Positions 1-6,004 of a stretch of DNA of 11,867 nucleotides are shown here, one piece after another. The first letter of the stretch is position 1. Every line of letters begins with the position of its first letter. The translations under genes and the position numbers were made by a program. Source of the DNA: Xanthobacteraceae bacterium (GTDB lineage: Bacteria; Pseudomonadota; Alphaproteobacteria; Rhizobiales; Xanthobacteraceae); the NCBI GenBank assembly GCA_030037105.1, contig JASHRY010000009.1, forward strand, positions 1 through 11,867, read 5' to 3'. The notes beneath the pieces are model-generated. The model was not told where the DNA came from. It was given only the letters and a program-made list of their open reading frames with translations, and ran no database searches.

Positions 1-469
1 GCTGTTCTCGCAGCCAGTCCGCCAGCGTCGTTTCAGCGGAAACGAACGCCTCAAGATTGTAGTCGCCGTCATCGCGGCCGCCGGAGCCGACACCCGCCCA
101 TTGCGAATATCCCGCCGGAGCTTCGGCACTGCGCGGGCGGTTCGGCTCGGCGTCATCGGGGAAGGCGTCGTCGAGACGCGTATCGAGACGCTCTGTATCA
201 GCATCGCCGTTCTTCGGCCCGCTTTCGTTCCCGTTCCACGCCGCGCCGTCCGTCGTGGCCTTGTCCGCCGTTTCGCTGTCGTCGAGGTCGCCTGGCGTCG
301 GTTCGTCCTCGGTGCCGCGCTCAAGCAAAGGGTTGCGCTCAAGTTCCGCTTCGACATAGGCGACCAGATCGAGATTGGAAAGCTGCAACAGCTTGATCGC
401 CTGCATCAGTTGCGGCGTCATCACTAGCGCTTGGCTCTGGCGGATCTGCAGTTTTTGTGACAGTGCCAT
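1..469 (-). CDS. rpoN: RNA polymerase sigma-54 factor, N-terminal part (runs off window)
   Basis: The reverse strand from ATG at 469 is open to base 1 (about 156 codons) and continues outside the window. The first ~50 residues are sigma-54 region I: a Gln/Leu-rich stretch with SQALVMTPQLMQAIKLLQLS followed by ELERNPLLE. This region contacts the -12 element and the bacterial enhancer-binding activator. Residues ~50-120 are the acidic, low-complexity region II (many Asp, Glu, Thr, Asn), and the segment ending in LADWLREQ begins the core-binding region. Sigma-54 directs transcription of nitrogen, carbon and motility genes and needs an AAA+ activator. It lies 82 bp downstream of lptB, the usual alphaproteobacterial order, so it is probably co-transcribed with lptCAB. 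The ribosome-binding site is weak. Identification is secure; only the N-terminal third is visible. Confidence 0.95.
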   Translation of the reverse strand, partial: MALSQKLQIRQSQALVMTPQLMQAIKLLQLSNLDLVAYVEAELERNPLLERGTEDEPTPGDLDDSETADKATTDGAAWNGNESGPKNGDADTERLDTRLDDAFPDDAEPNRPRSAEAPAGYSQWAGVGSGGRDDGDYNLEAFVSAETTLADWLREQ

Positions 470-551
470 CGCGGGCGGCCGAAGTGGTCCAATTCTTGCT
501 TGTTCTCTAGCGCAATCCGGCCGCGCTGTCGTCAACCGATTGCGGATAGGC

Positions 552-1553
552 TTAAAGCCGGAACTCCTCGCCGAGATAGAGCCGCCGCACGTCCGGGTTG
601 TTAACGATCTCGTCGGCGCGGCCCTCCATCAGCACTTCGCCGGAATAGATGATGTAGGCGCGATCGGTGAGACCGAGCGTCTCGCGCACATTATGGTCGG
701 TGATCAACACGCCGATGCCGCGATTGGTCAGATGGCGCACCAGCGACTGGATATCGCCGACGGCGATTGGATCGATGCCGGCGAAAGGCTCGTCGAGCAG
801 CATGTAATTCGGCCGCGTGGCGATCGAGCGGGCGATCTCGACGCGCCGGCGCTCACCGCCGGAGAGGGCGATCGACGGCGTTTTTCGCAATCGCATGATG
901 CCGAACTCCTCAAGCAGCCCGTTGAGATCGTGCTCGCGCTGCTTGGCGTCGGGCTCGACCACTTCGAGCACGGCGCGGATATTCTGCTCGACGTTGAGGC
1001 CGCGAAAAATCGAGGCTTCTTGCGGGAGGTAGCCGATGCCGAGACGGGCCCGCTGGTACATCGGCAGTGCCGTGACGTTGTAGCCGTCGAGCTCGATCCG
1101 TCCTTTATCGGCCTTGATGAGACCGGTCATCATGTAGAAGACCGTCGTCTTGCCGGCCCCGTTGGGACCGAGAAGACCCACCGCCTCGCCCTTGCGCAGG
1201 TAAAGGCTTACATTCTTGACCACCTTGCGCCCGACGAAGCTCTTCTCCACTCCGTGGACGAACAGGCCGCTCTTGCGTTCGGCCGGCGCGGCGCCGTTCC
1301 CATCTCCGCGGCGGTGCGGTTGGGGCGGCAGCCGCGGCGCGCTTTCCGACGAAGGTTGGCGCAGCGGTTGCGCTGGCGGAGGCTTGCCGCGCGCCTTCGC
1401 CGTCGGCGGCGGCAGGCTCGCGATATCGACATAGGTGCCATTGATGGTGCCGCCCATGCTCGCGAGGTCAATAACCTCTCCTCCGGAGACGGCGGTCGCT
1501 TTGCCACGTTTTGGGGCGGAGCGGCGCCGAAAATATGAGAAAATGTCCAGCAC
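552..1553 (-). CDS. lptB: LPS export ABC transporter ATPase LptB with N-terminal extension
   Basis: Cytoplasmic ATPase that powers extraction of lipopolysaccharide from the inner membrane through LptF/LptG and along the LptC-LptA bridge. All ABC motifs are present: Walker A GPNGAGKTT (129-137), Q-loop Gln178 in YLPQEAS, signature LSGGER (230-235), Walker B YMLLDE (250-255) and switch His287. The family core, about 240 residues, starts near residue 95. Before it lies a Pro/Arg/Ala-rich, probably disordered tail of ~95 residues that canonical LptB lacks. The start used is a GTG at 1553 with a weak ribosome-binding site, so the true start could be internal, for example near Met33. The rpoN start is 82 bp downstream and lptA ends 97 bp upstream. 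Function is secure; the N-terminus is less so. Confidence 0.95.
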   Translation of the reverse strand: MLDIFSYFRRRSAPKRGKATAVSGGEVIDLASMGGTINGTYVDIASLPPPTAKARGKPPPAQPLRQPSSESAPRLPPQPHRRGDGNGAAPAERKSGLFVHGVEKSFVGRKVVKNVSLYLRKGEAVGLLGPNGAGKTTVFYMMTGLIKADKGRIELDGYNVTALPMYQRARLGIGYLPQEASIFRGLNVEQNIRAVLEVVEPDAKQREHDLNGLLEEFGIMRLRKTPSIALSGGERRRVEIARSIATRPNYMLLDEPFAGIDPIAVGDIQSLVRHLTNRGIGVLITDHNVRETLGLTDRAYIIYSGEVLMEGRADEIVNNPDVRRLYLGEEFRL

Positions 1554-1624
1554 ACCAGTCTCGGGAAGTCTTCAGCCGCGAATCGCGGACGGTTCGGGCT
1601 CGAAGAAGGATTTTAGCCGATTTC

Positions 1625-1641
1625 CCGCGGCGATGCCGCGG
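1625..1641 (-). repeat. GC hairpin between lptA and lptB
   Basis: A perfect 7-bp inverted repeat, CCGCGGC/GCCGCGG, with a 3-nt loop begins 9 nt after the lptA stop codon (1651-1653). A second hairpin, CCGCGA-A-TCGCGG, lies at 1576-1588 shortly before the lptB start. Neither is followed by a T-run on the minus strand, so they are not classical intrinsic terminators. They could stabilise or separate the lptCA and lptB message segments. In GC-rich DNA they may also be incidental. Confidence 0.35.
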
Positions 1642-1650
1642 CCGGCATGC

Positions 1651-2322
1651 TCAATTCGTCCGGTTCGGTCCGACGGACATAATGTTGCTCGGGGTGCCAA
1701 TGTCGTTCTTGCCGGGCTGAAAGAGCGCGCGGACCCTGTTTTGGGTCGGCGATTCGAATAGCGCATCTCCTGTCGCCATATTGACCACGACTCGATCGCC
1801 GTGCAGGACGTTCTTGCCCTGGCTGACCACGACATTGCCGATCAGCGTGATCGTCTTCGCCTTGGGGTCGTAGACGCCAAGGTCGCCGCTCGCGTTCTGG
1901 TCCTTGGAGACAACGGTGACGCCGCCACGCGCTTCTATCCTGCGGATGTCCTGCTCTCCTTGCGGTACCATCGGCGCTGAATGGCTTTGCCCGCTCTGGG
2001 ATGCGCCCGGAGCCGGCCGGGTGCCCGCAACGCGTTTGCCGGCGCCGGCCCCCTCCGGGCCCCCATAGAAGACGATGAGCGTCTGGCATTTTATCGTCGT
2101 GTCACCCTGGACCACCACAACGTCGCCGGTGAAGGTCGCGACCTTGCTCTTGTCGCGCACTTCGAGCGATGTGGATTCGATGTGGATCGGCTGCCCCTCA
2201 TTCCGGTTCTGAAGGACAGTCTGGGTCGGACCTGGCCCGGCCGGGGATCGTTCCTGCGCCGCTGCAGACCACGGCGCAGCCAAAGCCATCATCACAATCC
2301 AGAATCGAAGCCGGCGCGTCAT
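1651..2322 (-). CDS. lptA: LPS transport periplasmic protein LptA
   Basis: Periplasmic OstA/LptA-like protein that polymerises into the bridge carrying LPS between LptC and outer-membrane LptD. Residues 1-22 form a signal peptide: basic MTRRLR, a hydrophobic core, and cleavage probably after SAAA. The jellyroll strands are recognisable in PIHIESTSLEVRDKSKVATF, then GDVVVVQGDTTIKC, then RIEARGGVTVVS, and the repeated GNVVVSQGKNVLHGDRVVV. Between the two halves (about residues 86-122) is a Gly/Ala/Pro/Ser/Gln-rich insertion, probably a flexible loop, which lengthens the protein to 223 residues versus about 185 in E. coli. The ATG at 2320-2322 overlaps the lptC stop in an ATGA arrangement, indicating translational coupling. 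Assignment is strong from motifs and position. Confidence 0.9.
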   Translation of the reverse strand: MTRRLRFWIVMMALAAPWSAAAQERSPAGPGPTQTVLQNRNEGQPIHIESTSLEVRDKSKVATFTGDVVVVQGDTTIKCQTLIVFYGGPEGAGAGKRVAGTRPAPGASQSGQSHSAPMVPQGEQDIRRIEARGGVTVVSKDQNASGDLGVYDPKAKTITLIGNVVVSQGKNVLHGDRVVVNMATGDALFESPTQNRVRALFQPGKNDIGTPSNIMSVGPNRTN

Positions 2323-3011
2323 CGCTCGCTTGCCTTTGCGGAACCGTTGTCCGGATACATGGTCATCGCGACGCCGCCGCCGAAATGCAAAACGGTGCCG
2401 TTATCGGTCACCTCCATCCGGCTGGCGTTCAGAAAGCCGTTGAGTAGCTTTACCCAGACCGGCTTCTCAGACACCACCACGCTCTTGTGCATATCGATCC
2501 CCGCCTCGCTCAGGCGCGCCTCGTAGCCCGCCGAAGAGAGGACGTGGACATTATCGATGAGCGTCAGTATTTCGGTCTTGGCGTCGTAGCTGCCCGAAGC
2601 GGCCGTTATGTCGACTATGCTCTTGTCTTCCATCTGAATCTTGCCGCGCGGCTGTTGCAATTCCATGAAATCGGGTTTGGTGATGTCCTGCGCGGCAGCG
2701 TTCGCCGTGAACTCATAAGGGCGAGAATCCGCGGTGAAGCCGGAGAGCCGCGGCTGCTGCATCGTGATCTTGGTACCTTTGATGACGAGCTTGCCGAGTT
2801 CCCCCGGCAACCGAAAACCCCCGATCGGCGGCATGTAGTTGGCCGCGACGACCGTAAACAAAGCCACTGCGATGCCGACAGGCACGCTGAGCCGGAGCCA
2901 ACGCACGTACCGGCTGTGCCGCTGTGCGGCGCGATAAGTCCGCGCGATATCCCCGCGGCTCTTCGCCGAGAAAGGAGCCTTCGCAATGTCGACGGGATGG
3001 ACAGTGGTCAA
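2319..3011 (-). CDS. lptC: LPS export protein LptC, inner-membrane anchor
   Basis: Bitopic inner-membrane protein that receives LPS from LptB2FG and hands it to LptA. The N-terminal ~38 residues are basic and cytoplasmic. A single membrane segment follows at about 39-58 (WLRLSVPVGIAVALFTVVAA), then a periplasmic beta-jellyroll ending with SRMEVTDNGTVLHFGGGVAM. The start is a TTG at 3009-3011. It is supported by a good Shine-Dalgarno, GAGGGG, 8 nt upstream, and no ATG gives a comparable N-terminus before the membrane segment. The 230-residue length is longer than E. coli LptC (~190) but normal for alphaproteobacteria. It is the first gene of the lptC-lptA-lptB-rpoN series and overlaps lptA by 4 bp. 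Confidence 0.9.
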   Translation of the reverse strand: MTTVHPVDIAKAPFSAKSRGDIARTYRAAQRHSRYVRWLRLSVPVGIAVALFTVVAANYMPPIGGFRLPGELGKLVIKGTKITMQQPRLSGFTADSRPYEFTANAAAQDITKPDFMELQQPRGKIQMEDKSIVDITAASGSYDAKTEILTLIDNVHVLSSAGYEARLSEAGIDMHKSVVVSEKPVWVKLLNGFLNASRMEVTDNGTVLHFGGGVAMTMYPDNGSAKASER

Positions 3012-3059
3012 GCGGTGGTCCCCTCAGACATTGCCCGGATGCGGATCACAGCCAGATCG

Positions 3060-3087
3060 ATTTTAGCGGCCCACCGGGAATTGTCGC
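3060..3087 (-). promoter_or_regulatory. Candidate promoter for lptCAB-rpoN
   Basis: On the minus strand, GCGACA (4/6 to the -35 consensus; 3082-3087) is separated by 16 nt from TAAAAT (5/6 to the -10 consensus; 3060-3065). Transcription would begin about 40 nt before the lptC start codon, in the 133-bp gap after rnd. This is consensus matching only. Confidence 0.35.
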
Positions 3088-3144
3088 CTATGAATGTGGC
3101 CCGGACGGGGCCGGCAAAAGGCGGCCGCCGCGGCGACGCAGCGG

Positions 3145-3777
3145 CTAGGAATGGGCGAAAATATCTTCTCCGCCAAAGCCCGCGAGATCAAGCCGCACAC
3201 GGTCCGGCAGGAAGCGAAAGCAGGCTGCGGCCAGCCCTTCCCGGCCCTCGCGCGCGAGCATGGCATCGAGCCGCTCTTTGAGCGCGTGCAGATAGAACAC
3301 GTCGGCGGCCGCATAGGAAAGCTGGGAGTCGTTGAGCTCCGCCGCGCCCCAATCGGACAATTGCTGCTGTTTCGAGAGGTCGTGCCCCAGCACCTCGCGC
3401 ACCAGGTCCTTGAGGCCGTGCTTGTCGGTATAGGTCCGCACAAGACGCGAGGCGATCTTGGTGCAGTAGACCGGCTGCGGCATGACGCCGAGGGTCTTGT
3501 AGAGCATGGCGAGATCGAATCGCGCGAAATGAAAAATCTTGAGCAGCCGGGCATCGGCGAGGAGTTGCTTCAGATTGGGCGCGAAGTTGGGCGTGTCCCG
3601 GGCGTGCGCGGGAATCTGCACCAGGTCCGCAGAACCATCGCCGGGCGAAAGCTGAACAAGGCACAGCCGGTCGCGGGCCGGGTCGAGCCCCATGGTCTCC
3701 GTATCAATCGCAACCGCGCCCGCGCCCGTATAGCGCGAAAGATCCGGCAAATCACCGCGGTGCAGGCGGATGGTCAT
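3145..3777 (-). CDS. rnd: Ribonuclease D-type 3'-5' exonuclease, catalytic domain only
   Basis: DEDDy-family 3'-5' exoribonuclease of the kind that trims tRNA and other structured RNA 3' ends using two metal ions. Counted from ATG 3777, the catalytic acidic residues are Asp25 and Glu27 in AIDTET, Asp88 in FHFARFD, and Asp159 with Tyr155 in YAAAD, which is the Y-x3-D signature of the DEDDy class. At 210 residues it contains only the exonuclease domain and lacks the HRDC domains of E. coli RNase D; this compact form is common in alphaproteobacteria. The frame can extend 12 codons to a GTG at 3813, but the protein family normally begins at MTIRLHRGDLPDLS, so ATG 3777 is preferred. It ends 133 bp before lptC and has its own candidate promoter. 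Confidence 0.88.
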   Translation of the reverse strand: MTIRLHRGDLPDLSRYTGAGAVAIDTETMGLDPARDRLCLVQLSPGDGSADLVQIPAHARDTPNFAPNLKQLLADARLLKIFHFARFDLAMLYKTLGVMPQPVYCTKIASRLVRTYTDKHGLKDLVREVLGHDLSKQQQLSDWGAAELNDSQLSYAAADVFYLHALKERLDAMLAREGREGLAAACFRFLPDRVRLDLAGFGGEDIFAHS

Positions 3778-3842
3778 GCGGGGACGCGCTGCAGCAAGGC
3801 TCGTGTGGCGCACATCGGTCGGGACTCGTGGGCGCTGCCGGT

Positions 3843-3871
3843 TGAATATCGCAACTGATTTGGCGCGTCAA
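3843..3871 (-). promoter_or_regulatory. Candidate promoter for rnd
   Basis: The minus strand shows TTGACG (5/6; 3866-3871), a 17-nt spacer and TATTCA (3/6; 3843-3848) in the gap between the SDR stop and rnd. Predicted transcription starts near 3836, upstream of both possible rnd start codons. The evidence is consensus matching with ideal spacing; the -10 element is weak. Confidence 0.35.
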
Positions 3872-3873
3872 AA

Positions 3874-4707
3874 CTAGCCGATATTCGGCGGGACCAGGCC
3901 GGCAAGTTCCCGACTGAGTGTCTTGAGCCGCTGCCTTGCTTGCGGATCGTAGGCCTGCGCGTCCGCATGCGCCTCGTGCAGGCCGTTGAAAAAAAGTCCG
4001 CTGCGCCCCTCGACCTCGGGCGAGATCGAGAGCTTGAGGATGGCGTCGGCGCCCTCCGCCACGGTGCTCCTCGGCGTGCCGAACTCGCGCACCATCTTCG
4101 TGTCCATGAACGTCGCCGGATGCAGGGCATTGACCGTTACGCCGGTGCCATCCAGCGCGCGGGCAAGATCGAGGGTGAACAGGATCTGCGCCAGCTTGCT
4201 CTGGCGATAGGCGCGCATGCCGCTGTAGTCGTGCGTCAACATCACGTCGTCGAAGTCGATCGGCTGCTGGCCGAGCGAAGAGACGTTGACGATACGGGCC
4301 GGCGCGCTCACTTTCAGAAGCGGTAACAGCAGATGGGTGAGCAGAAAGCCGGCCAGATAGTTCACCGCGAAGCGCAACTCGTATCCGTCGGCGCTCTCCT
4401 GCCGCGTGCCCTGCGGGCCGCCGCTGCCAATGCCAGCATTGTTGATGAGGAGGTCGAGCCCATCGGTCGCCTGCTGCACCGCAACGGCGAGCCGCCGCAC
4501 GTCGGCAAGCGCGGAAAAGTCCGCGGCCAGAAATTGCGCCGCGCCGCCGGCCGCCTCGATCTCGGCAACGAGGCCTTCGCCGCGCGTGCGATCGCGACCG
4601 TGTACCAGTACGCGCCAGTCGCCTTCTCCCAGCCGTTTTGCCACCACGCGGCCGACGCCGTCGGTCGAGCCGGTGACCAGCGCCGTTTTGCCGTTCGGTT
4701 CTGCCAC
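3874..4707 (-). CDS. Short-chain dehydrogenase/reductase (retinol dehydrogenase-like SDR)
   Basis: NAD(P)-dependent oxidoreductase of the classical SDR fold; the substrate cannot be deduced. The N-terminal Rossmann motif TGSTDGVG matches TGxxxGxG, followed by the beta-strand RVLVHGRDR typical of NADP-preferring members. Then come INNAGIG, the structural Asn in FAVNYLAG, catalytic Ser in VNVSSLG, and the YRQSK Tyr-x3-Lys pair. The IDFDDVMLTHDYSGMRAYRQSK segment resembles retinol dehydrogenase/WW-oxidoreductase-like SDRs. The start chosen is GTG at 4705-4707 (277 residues), which begins directly before the EPNGKTALVTG strand. A TTG seven codons upstream (4728) would add a basic RKRVRP tail and cannot be excluded. 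It is codirectional with rnd but separated by 96 bp, and has no obvious link to LPS genes. Confidence 0.85.
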   Translation of the reverse strand: MAEPNGKTALVTGSTDGVGRVVAKRLGEGDWRVLVHGRDRTRGEGLVAEIEAAGGAAQFLAADFSALADVRRLAVAVQQATDGLDLLINNAGIGSGGPQGTRQESADGYELRFAVNYLAGFLLTHLLLPLLKVSAPARIVNVSSLGQQPIDFDDVMLTHDYSGMRAYRQSKLAQILFTLDLARALDGTGVTVNALHPATFMDTKMVREFGTPRSTVAEGADAILKLSISPEVEGRSGLFFNGLHEAHADAQAYDPQARQRLKTLSRELAGLVPPNIG

Positions 4708-4810
4708 TGGCCGGACCCGCTTGCGCAAAGCTCAAGATGGGAGCACGACGCCGCGCTTTAAAATTACGAATATCCGCGACCGGCTCCGGCAGACGACGGA
4801 GCTGCGATTC

Positions 4811-4822
4811 GCAAATTTTTGC
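4811..4822. repeat. Short inverted repeat next to tRNA fragment
   Basis: GCAAA-TT-TTTGC is a perfect 5-bp inverted repeat lying 4 bp beyond the CCA end of the tRNA-like fragment. It may be sequence that once followed the tRNA gene. It is too short to interpret on its own. Confidence 0.25.
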
Positions 4823-4825
4823 ACA

Positions 4826-4845
4826 TGGTGCCCAGGAGAGGACTC
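4826..4845 (-). tRNA. tRNA 3'-end fragment (putative att-site remnant), not a functional tRNA
   Basis: Read on the minus strand, 4845 to 4826 gives the end of a tRNA: T-loop GAGT, T-stem CCTCT, acceptor strand CCTGGGC, discriminator A and encoded CCA. A full gene would need a 5' GCCCAGG acceptor strand about 75-85 bp away at higher coordinates. The sequence beyond 4845 (AAGCTATCCC on the plus strand) no longer matches a T-arm and no anticodon arm is present. The acceptor sequence suits bacterial Leu or Phe tRNAs, but the isoacceptor cannot be fixed from 20 bases. Integrases of genomic islands recombine at tRNA 3' ends and leave such copies, so this is probably an attachment-site remnant at the edge of accessory DNA. 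Confidence 0.55.
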
Positions 4846-4896
4846 AAGCTATCCCAAACGTTCAATATGTTAGCGCGTCCCACCTTTGCCAATCGT

Positions 4897-4915
4897 CCTA
4901 TCGAGTTCCGATAGG
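4897..4915. repeat. Inverted repeat, possible weak terminator
   Basis: CCTATCG and CGATAGG form a perfect 7-bp stem with a 5-nt loop, followed on the plus strand by TGTTTT. It has the shape of a small intrinsic terminator for plus-strand transcription, but no plus-strand gene lies upstream. In the minus direction there is no T-run, so it does not obviously terminate the GntR gene. Confidence 0.3.
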
Positions 4916-4976
4916 TGTTTTCGCGATTGTCCCACCGCGGTTAGCGAGGCCGCGTTGAATGAACCGACCGATCAGC

Positions 4977-5105
4977 CTATCTGCGCGTCCGCAGCGCCAT
5001 GGCCTCGATGTCATGCCCGCCAACGCCCGCCGCGTCCTTGACGGAGATACGGCGCATGAAGCGCGGAGGTGAAATTTGGTCGAAATCGGCAAAGCATTGC
5101 CGGCA
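4977..5105 (-). pseudogene. C-terminal-like coding remnant of unknown protein
   Basis: The minus strand has a 42-codon open stretch ending in TAG (4977-4979). Its composition looks protein-like, with DFDQISPPRFMRRISVKD then a Gly-rich AGVGGHDIEAMAL and an Arg-rich end. Codon third positions are GC-rich, as in real genes here. An in-frame TGA at 5106-5108 blocks extension and there is no plausible start with a ribosome-binding site. It could be the tail of a decayed gene. I do not recognise the family, and chance coding potential cannot be excluded. Confidence 0.25.
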
Positions 5106-5128
5106 TCATATCCGGCGCCGGATTGCGG

Positions 5129-5215
5129 TTAAATGTCCTTGTTGGCGACACGCTTTTTGAACGTGATGTCCTCGCAGACGAAAAAACGGTATAAAGACAA
5201 CCGTGCCGACATCAT
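5129..5215 (-). pseudogene. Possible IS630-type transposase remnant
   Basis: On the minus strand, from ATG 5213-5215 to TAA 5129-5131, the frame reads MMSARLSLYRFFVCEDITFKKRVANKDI (shown here as two parts: SLYRFF and DITFKK). IS630-family transposases have a closely similar helix, of the form LWRFF...ITFKK, near the end of their N-terminal DNA-binding region. The match covers about 15 residues. It stops at TAA, and the DDE catalytic region is absent, so it cannot be active. The resemblance is from memory of the family. Confidence 0.35.
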
Positions 5216-5240
5216 GTCGTGGTGTCTCGCGGGAATGCCC

Positions 5241-5897
5241 CTATTCCAACGTTTCGAAGATCGGCGCCATTCTTTTCTGCGAGAAGAGGATGTGGCGTTT
5301 CATCGCCACTTGGGCGGCATCGGGATCGCCGGCGCGCAGCGCGGCCATGATCGCGGCGTGCTCGCTGATCGCTTCCTCCGTCACGCGCGAGTGAAACAAC
5401 AGCCGGAACAGGTGCATGTGTGTGTGCAGACGGGCCAGCGTCTCAGCGATCAGATCGCTGCCGCCCGCGGTCGCAATACGCGCATGGAAAGCGGCGTCCC
5501 AGGTGGCGAATTTTCCGTAGGCAAGCCGTGCATCCGCGGATGAAGGTGTCGCCATCGCGTCGTGAAGCTCTTGCAATGCCATGCGGTCTGCCGGCGTCAA
5601 AGCACGCGCCGCGTTGGCCGCGGCAACGGGCTCAAGCAACATGCGCAATTCATATATCTGCTCGAGGCGACGGCGGCCGGGCAGCGGCGCGGCGCTATAG
5701 CCTACCAAGTGGGTTTTGACGACAAGTCCCTCGACCTCGAGGCGCACGAGCGCAGCGCGGATCGGCGTCTGTGATACGCCGAGATCCTTCACCAGCGCGT
5801 CTACGTTGATCCGTGCGCCGGGCGCGATTCTCAGCGAGATCAGCCGTGTGAGTAGCGCCTCGTAGACGTCGTCCCCAAGCGACACACGGCGCGGCAC
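5241..5897 (-). CDS. GntR-family transcriptional regulator, FadR/FCD subfamily
   Basis: Predicted ligand-responsive DNA-binding regulator. The N-terminal winged helix-turn-helix runs from SLGDDVYEALL through the recognition segment LGVSQTPIRAALVRLEVEG. An all-helical FCD ligand domain follows, with the usual metal-site residues Asp and His in WDAAFH, His in SEHAAIMAAL and His in MKRHI. FCD regulators usually bind carboxylic acids or sugar acids and repress the adjacent catabolic operon. The chosen start is GTG at 5895-5897, giving 218 residues, because GGAGG lies 8 nt upstream and the protein then begins just before the DNA-binding domain. An upstream ATG at 5963 would add 22 atypical residues. 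It diverges from the dehydrogenase gene at 6028 and probably controls it and itself through the shared intergenic region. Confidence 0.88.
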   Translation of the reverse strand: MPRRVSLGDDVYEALLTRLISLRIAPGARINVDALVKDLGVSQTPIRAALVRLEVEGLVVKTHLVGYSAAPLPGRRRLEQIYELRMLLEPVAAANAARALTPADRMALQELHDAMATPSSADARLAYGKFATWDAAFHARIATAGGSDLIAETLARLHTHMHLFRLLFHSRVTEEAISEHAAIMAALRAGDPDAAQVAMKRHILFSQKRMAPIFETLE

Positions 5898-5905
5898 GTT
5901 CTTCA

Positions 5906-5910
5906 CCTCC
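5906..5910 (-). promoter_or_regulatory. Ribosome-binding site that decides the GntR start
   Basis: Minus-strand GGAGG, within a longer G-rich run, lies 8 nt before GTG 5895-5897. It is the best Shine-Dalgarno in the region. It would be internal to the coding sequence if the upstream ATG at 5963 were used. Confidence 0.55.
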
Positions 5911-5964
5911 CCCCACGCGGTTTCATCTCCAATTATTACCGGTCGCCGGACTGCGCGAATCATC

Positions 5965-5993
5965 TTGACACATTAATAGGGTATCCCTAGTTT
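5965..5993 (+). promoter_or_regulatory. Candidate promoter of the dehydrogenase/transport genes
   Basis: A perfect TTGACA (5965-5970) is followed after 17 nt by TAGTTT (5988-5993; 3/6 match). Transcription would start about 30 nt before the ATG at 6028. The weak -10 fits an activated or tightly controlled promoter. On the opposite strand TATTAA (5973-5978) could serve as a -10 for the GntR gene, so the two promoters would overlap. Confidence 0.45.
5977..5989. promoter_or_regulatory. Palindrome between -35 and -10 (candidate operator 1)
   Basis: TAGGG-TAT-CCCTA is a perfect 5-bp-arm palindrome. It sits inside the spacer of the candidate plus-strand promoter, so a bound protein would block RNA polymerase. 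The divergent GntR regulator is the natural candidate, by position only. Confidence 0.4.
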
Positions 5994-6004
5994 TCACAAT
6001 ATCA

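Larger units (their letters stand above)
4708..5240. other. Gene-poor interval with remnants between core and accessory DNA
   Basis: No intact gene is visible in this ~530-bp stretch. It is richer in A+T around 4750-4930 than its flanks. It contains a tRNA 3'-end fragment, a short C-terminal-like coding remnant and a transposase-like remnant, listed separately. It separates the rnd/lpt/rpoN housekeeping block from the regulator and transporter locus. The mixture of short decayed pieces suggests a former insertion site. Confidence 0.6.

Noticed and set aside
375..1538. A 387-codon plus-strand open frame antisense to lptB
   Set aside because: It mirrors the lptB and rpoN coding frames on the other strand. 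Long antisense frames are common in GC-rich genes, and this one has no recognisable domain, while lptB has every ABC motif.
3098..3112. GGCCC-GGACG-GGGCC hairpin between rnd and lptC as a terminator
   Set aside because: The stem is only 5 bp and there is no adjacent T-run on the minus strand, so it is not convincing in GC-rich DNA.
3145..3777. RNase D lacking HRDC domains as a truncated gene
   Set aside because: All DEDDy residues are present and the C-terminus is orderly. Exonuclease-only RNase D of about 200 residues is usual in alphaproteobacteria, so this is not truncation.
2487..3858. Plus-strand open frames opposite lptC and rnd (2487-3281 and 3094-3858)
   Set aside because: Their products are Arg/Ala/His-rich with no motif, and they lie opposite genes with clear catalytic or membrane signatures. 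They are treated as shadows.
3752..4735. A 327-codon minus-strand frame overlapping the SDR gene
   Set aside because: Its product is Arg-rich low-complexity sequence, whereas the alternative frame has TGxxxGxG, NNAG and YxxxK in order.
5133..5543. Plus-strand 136-codon frame across the gap and the 3' half of the regulator gene
   Set aside because: It is antisense to the GntR FCD domain, shows no family features, and lacks a ribosome-binding site.
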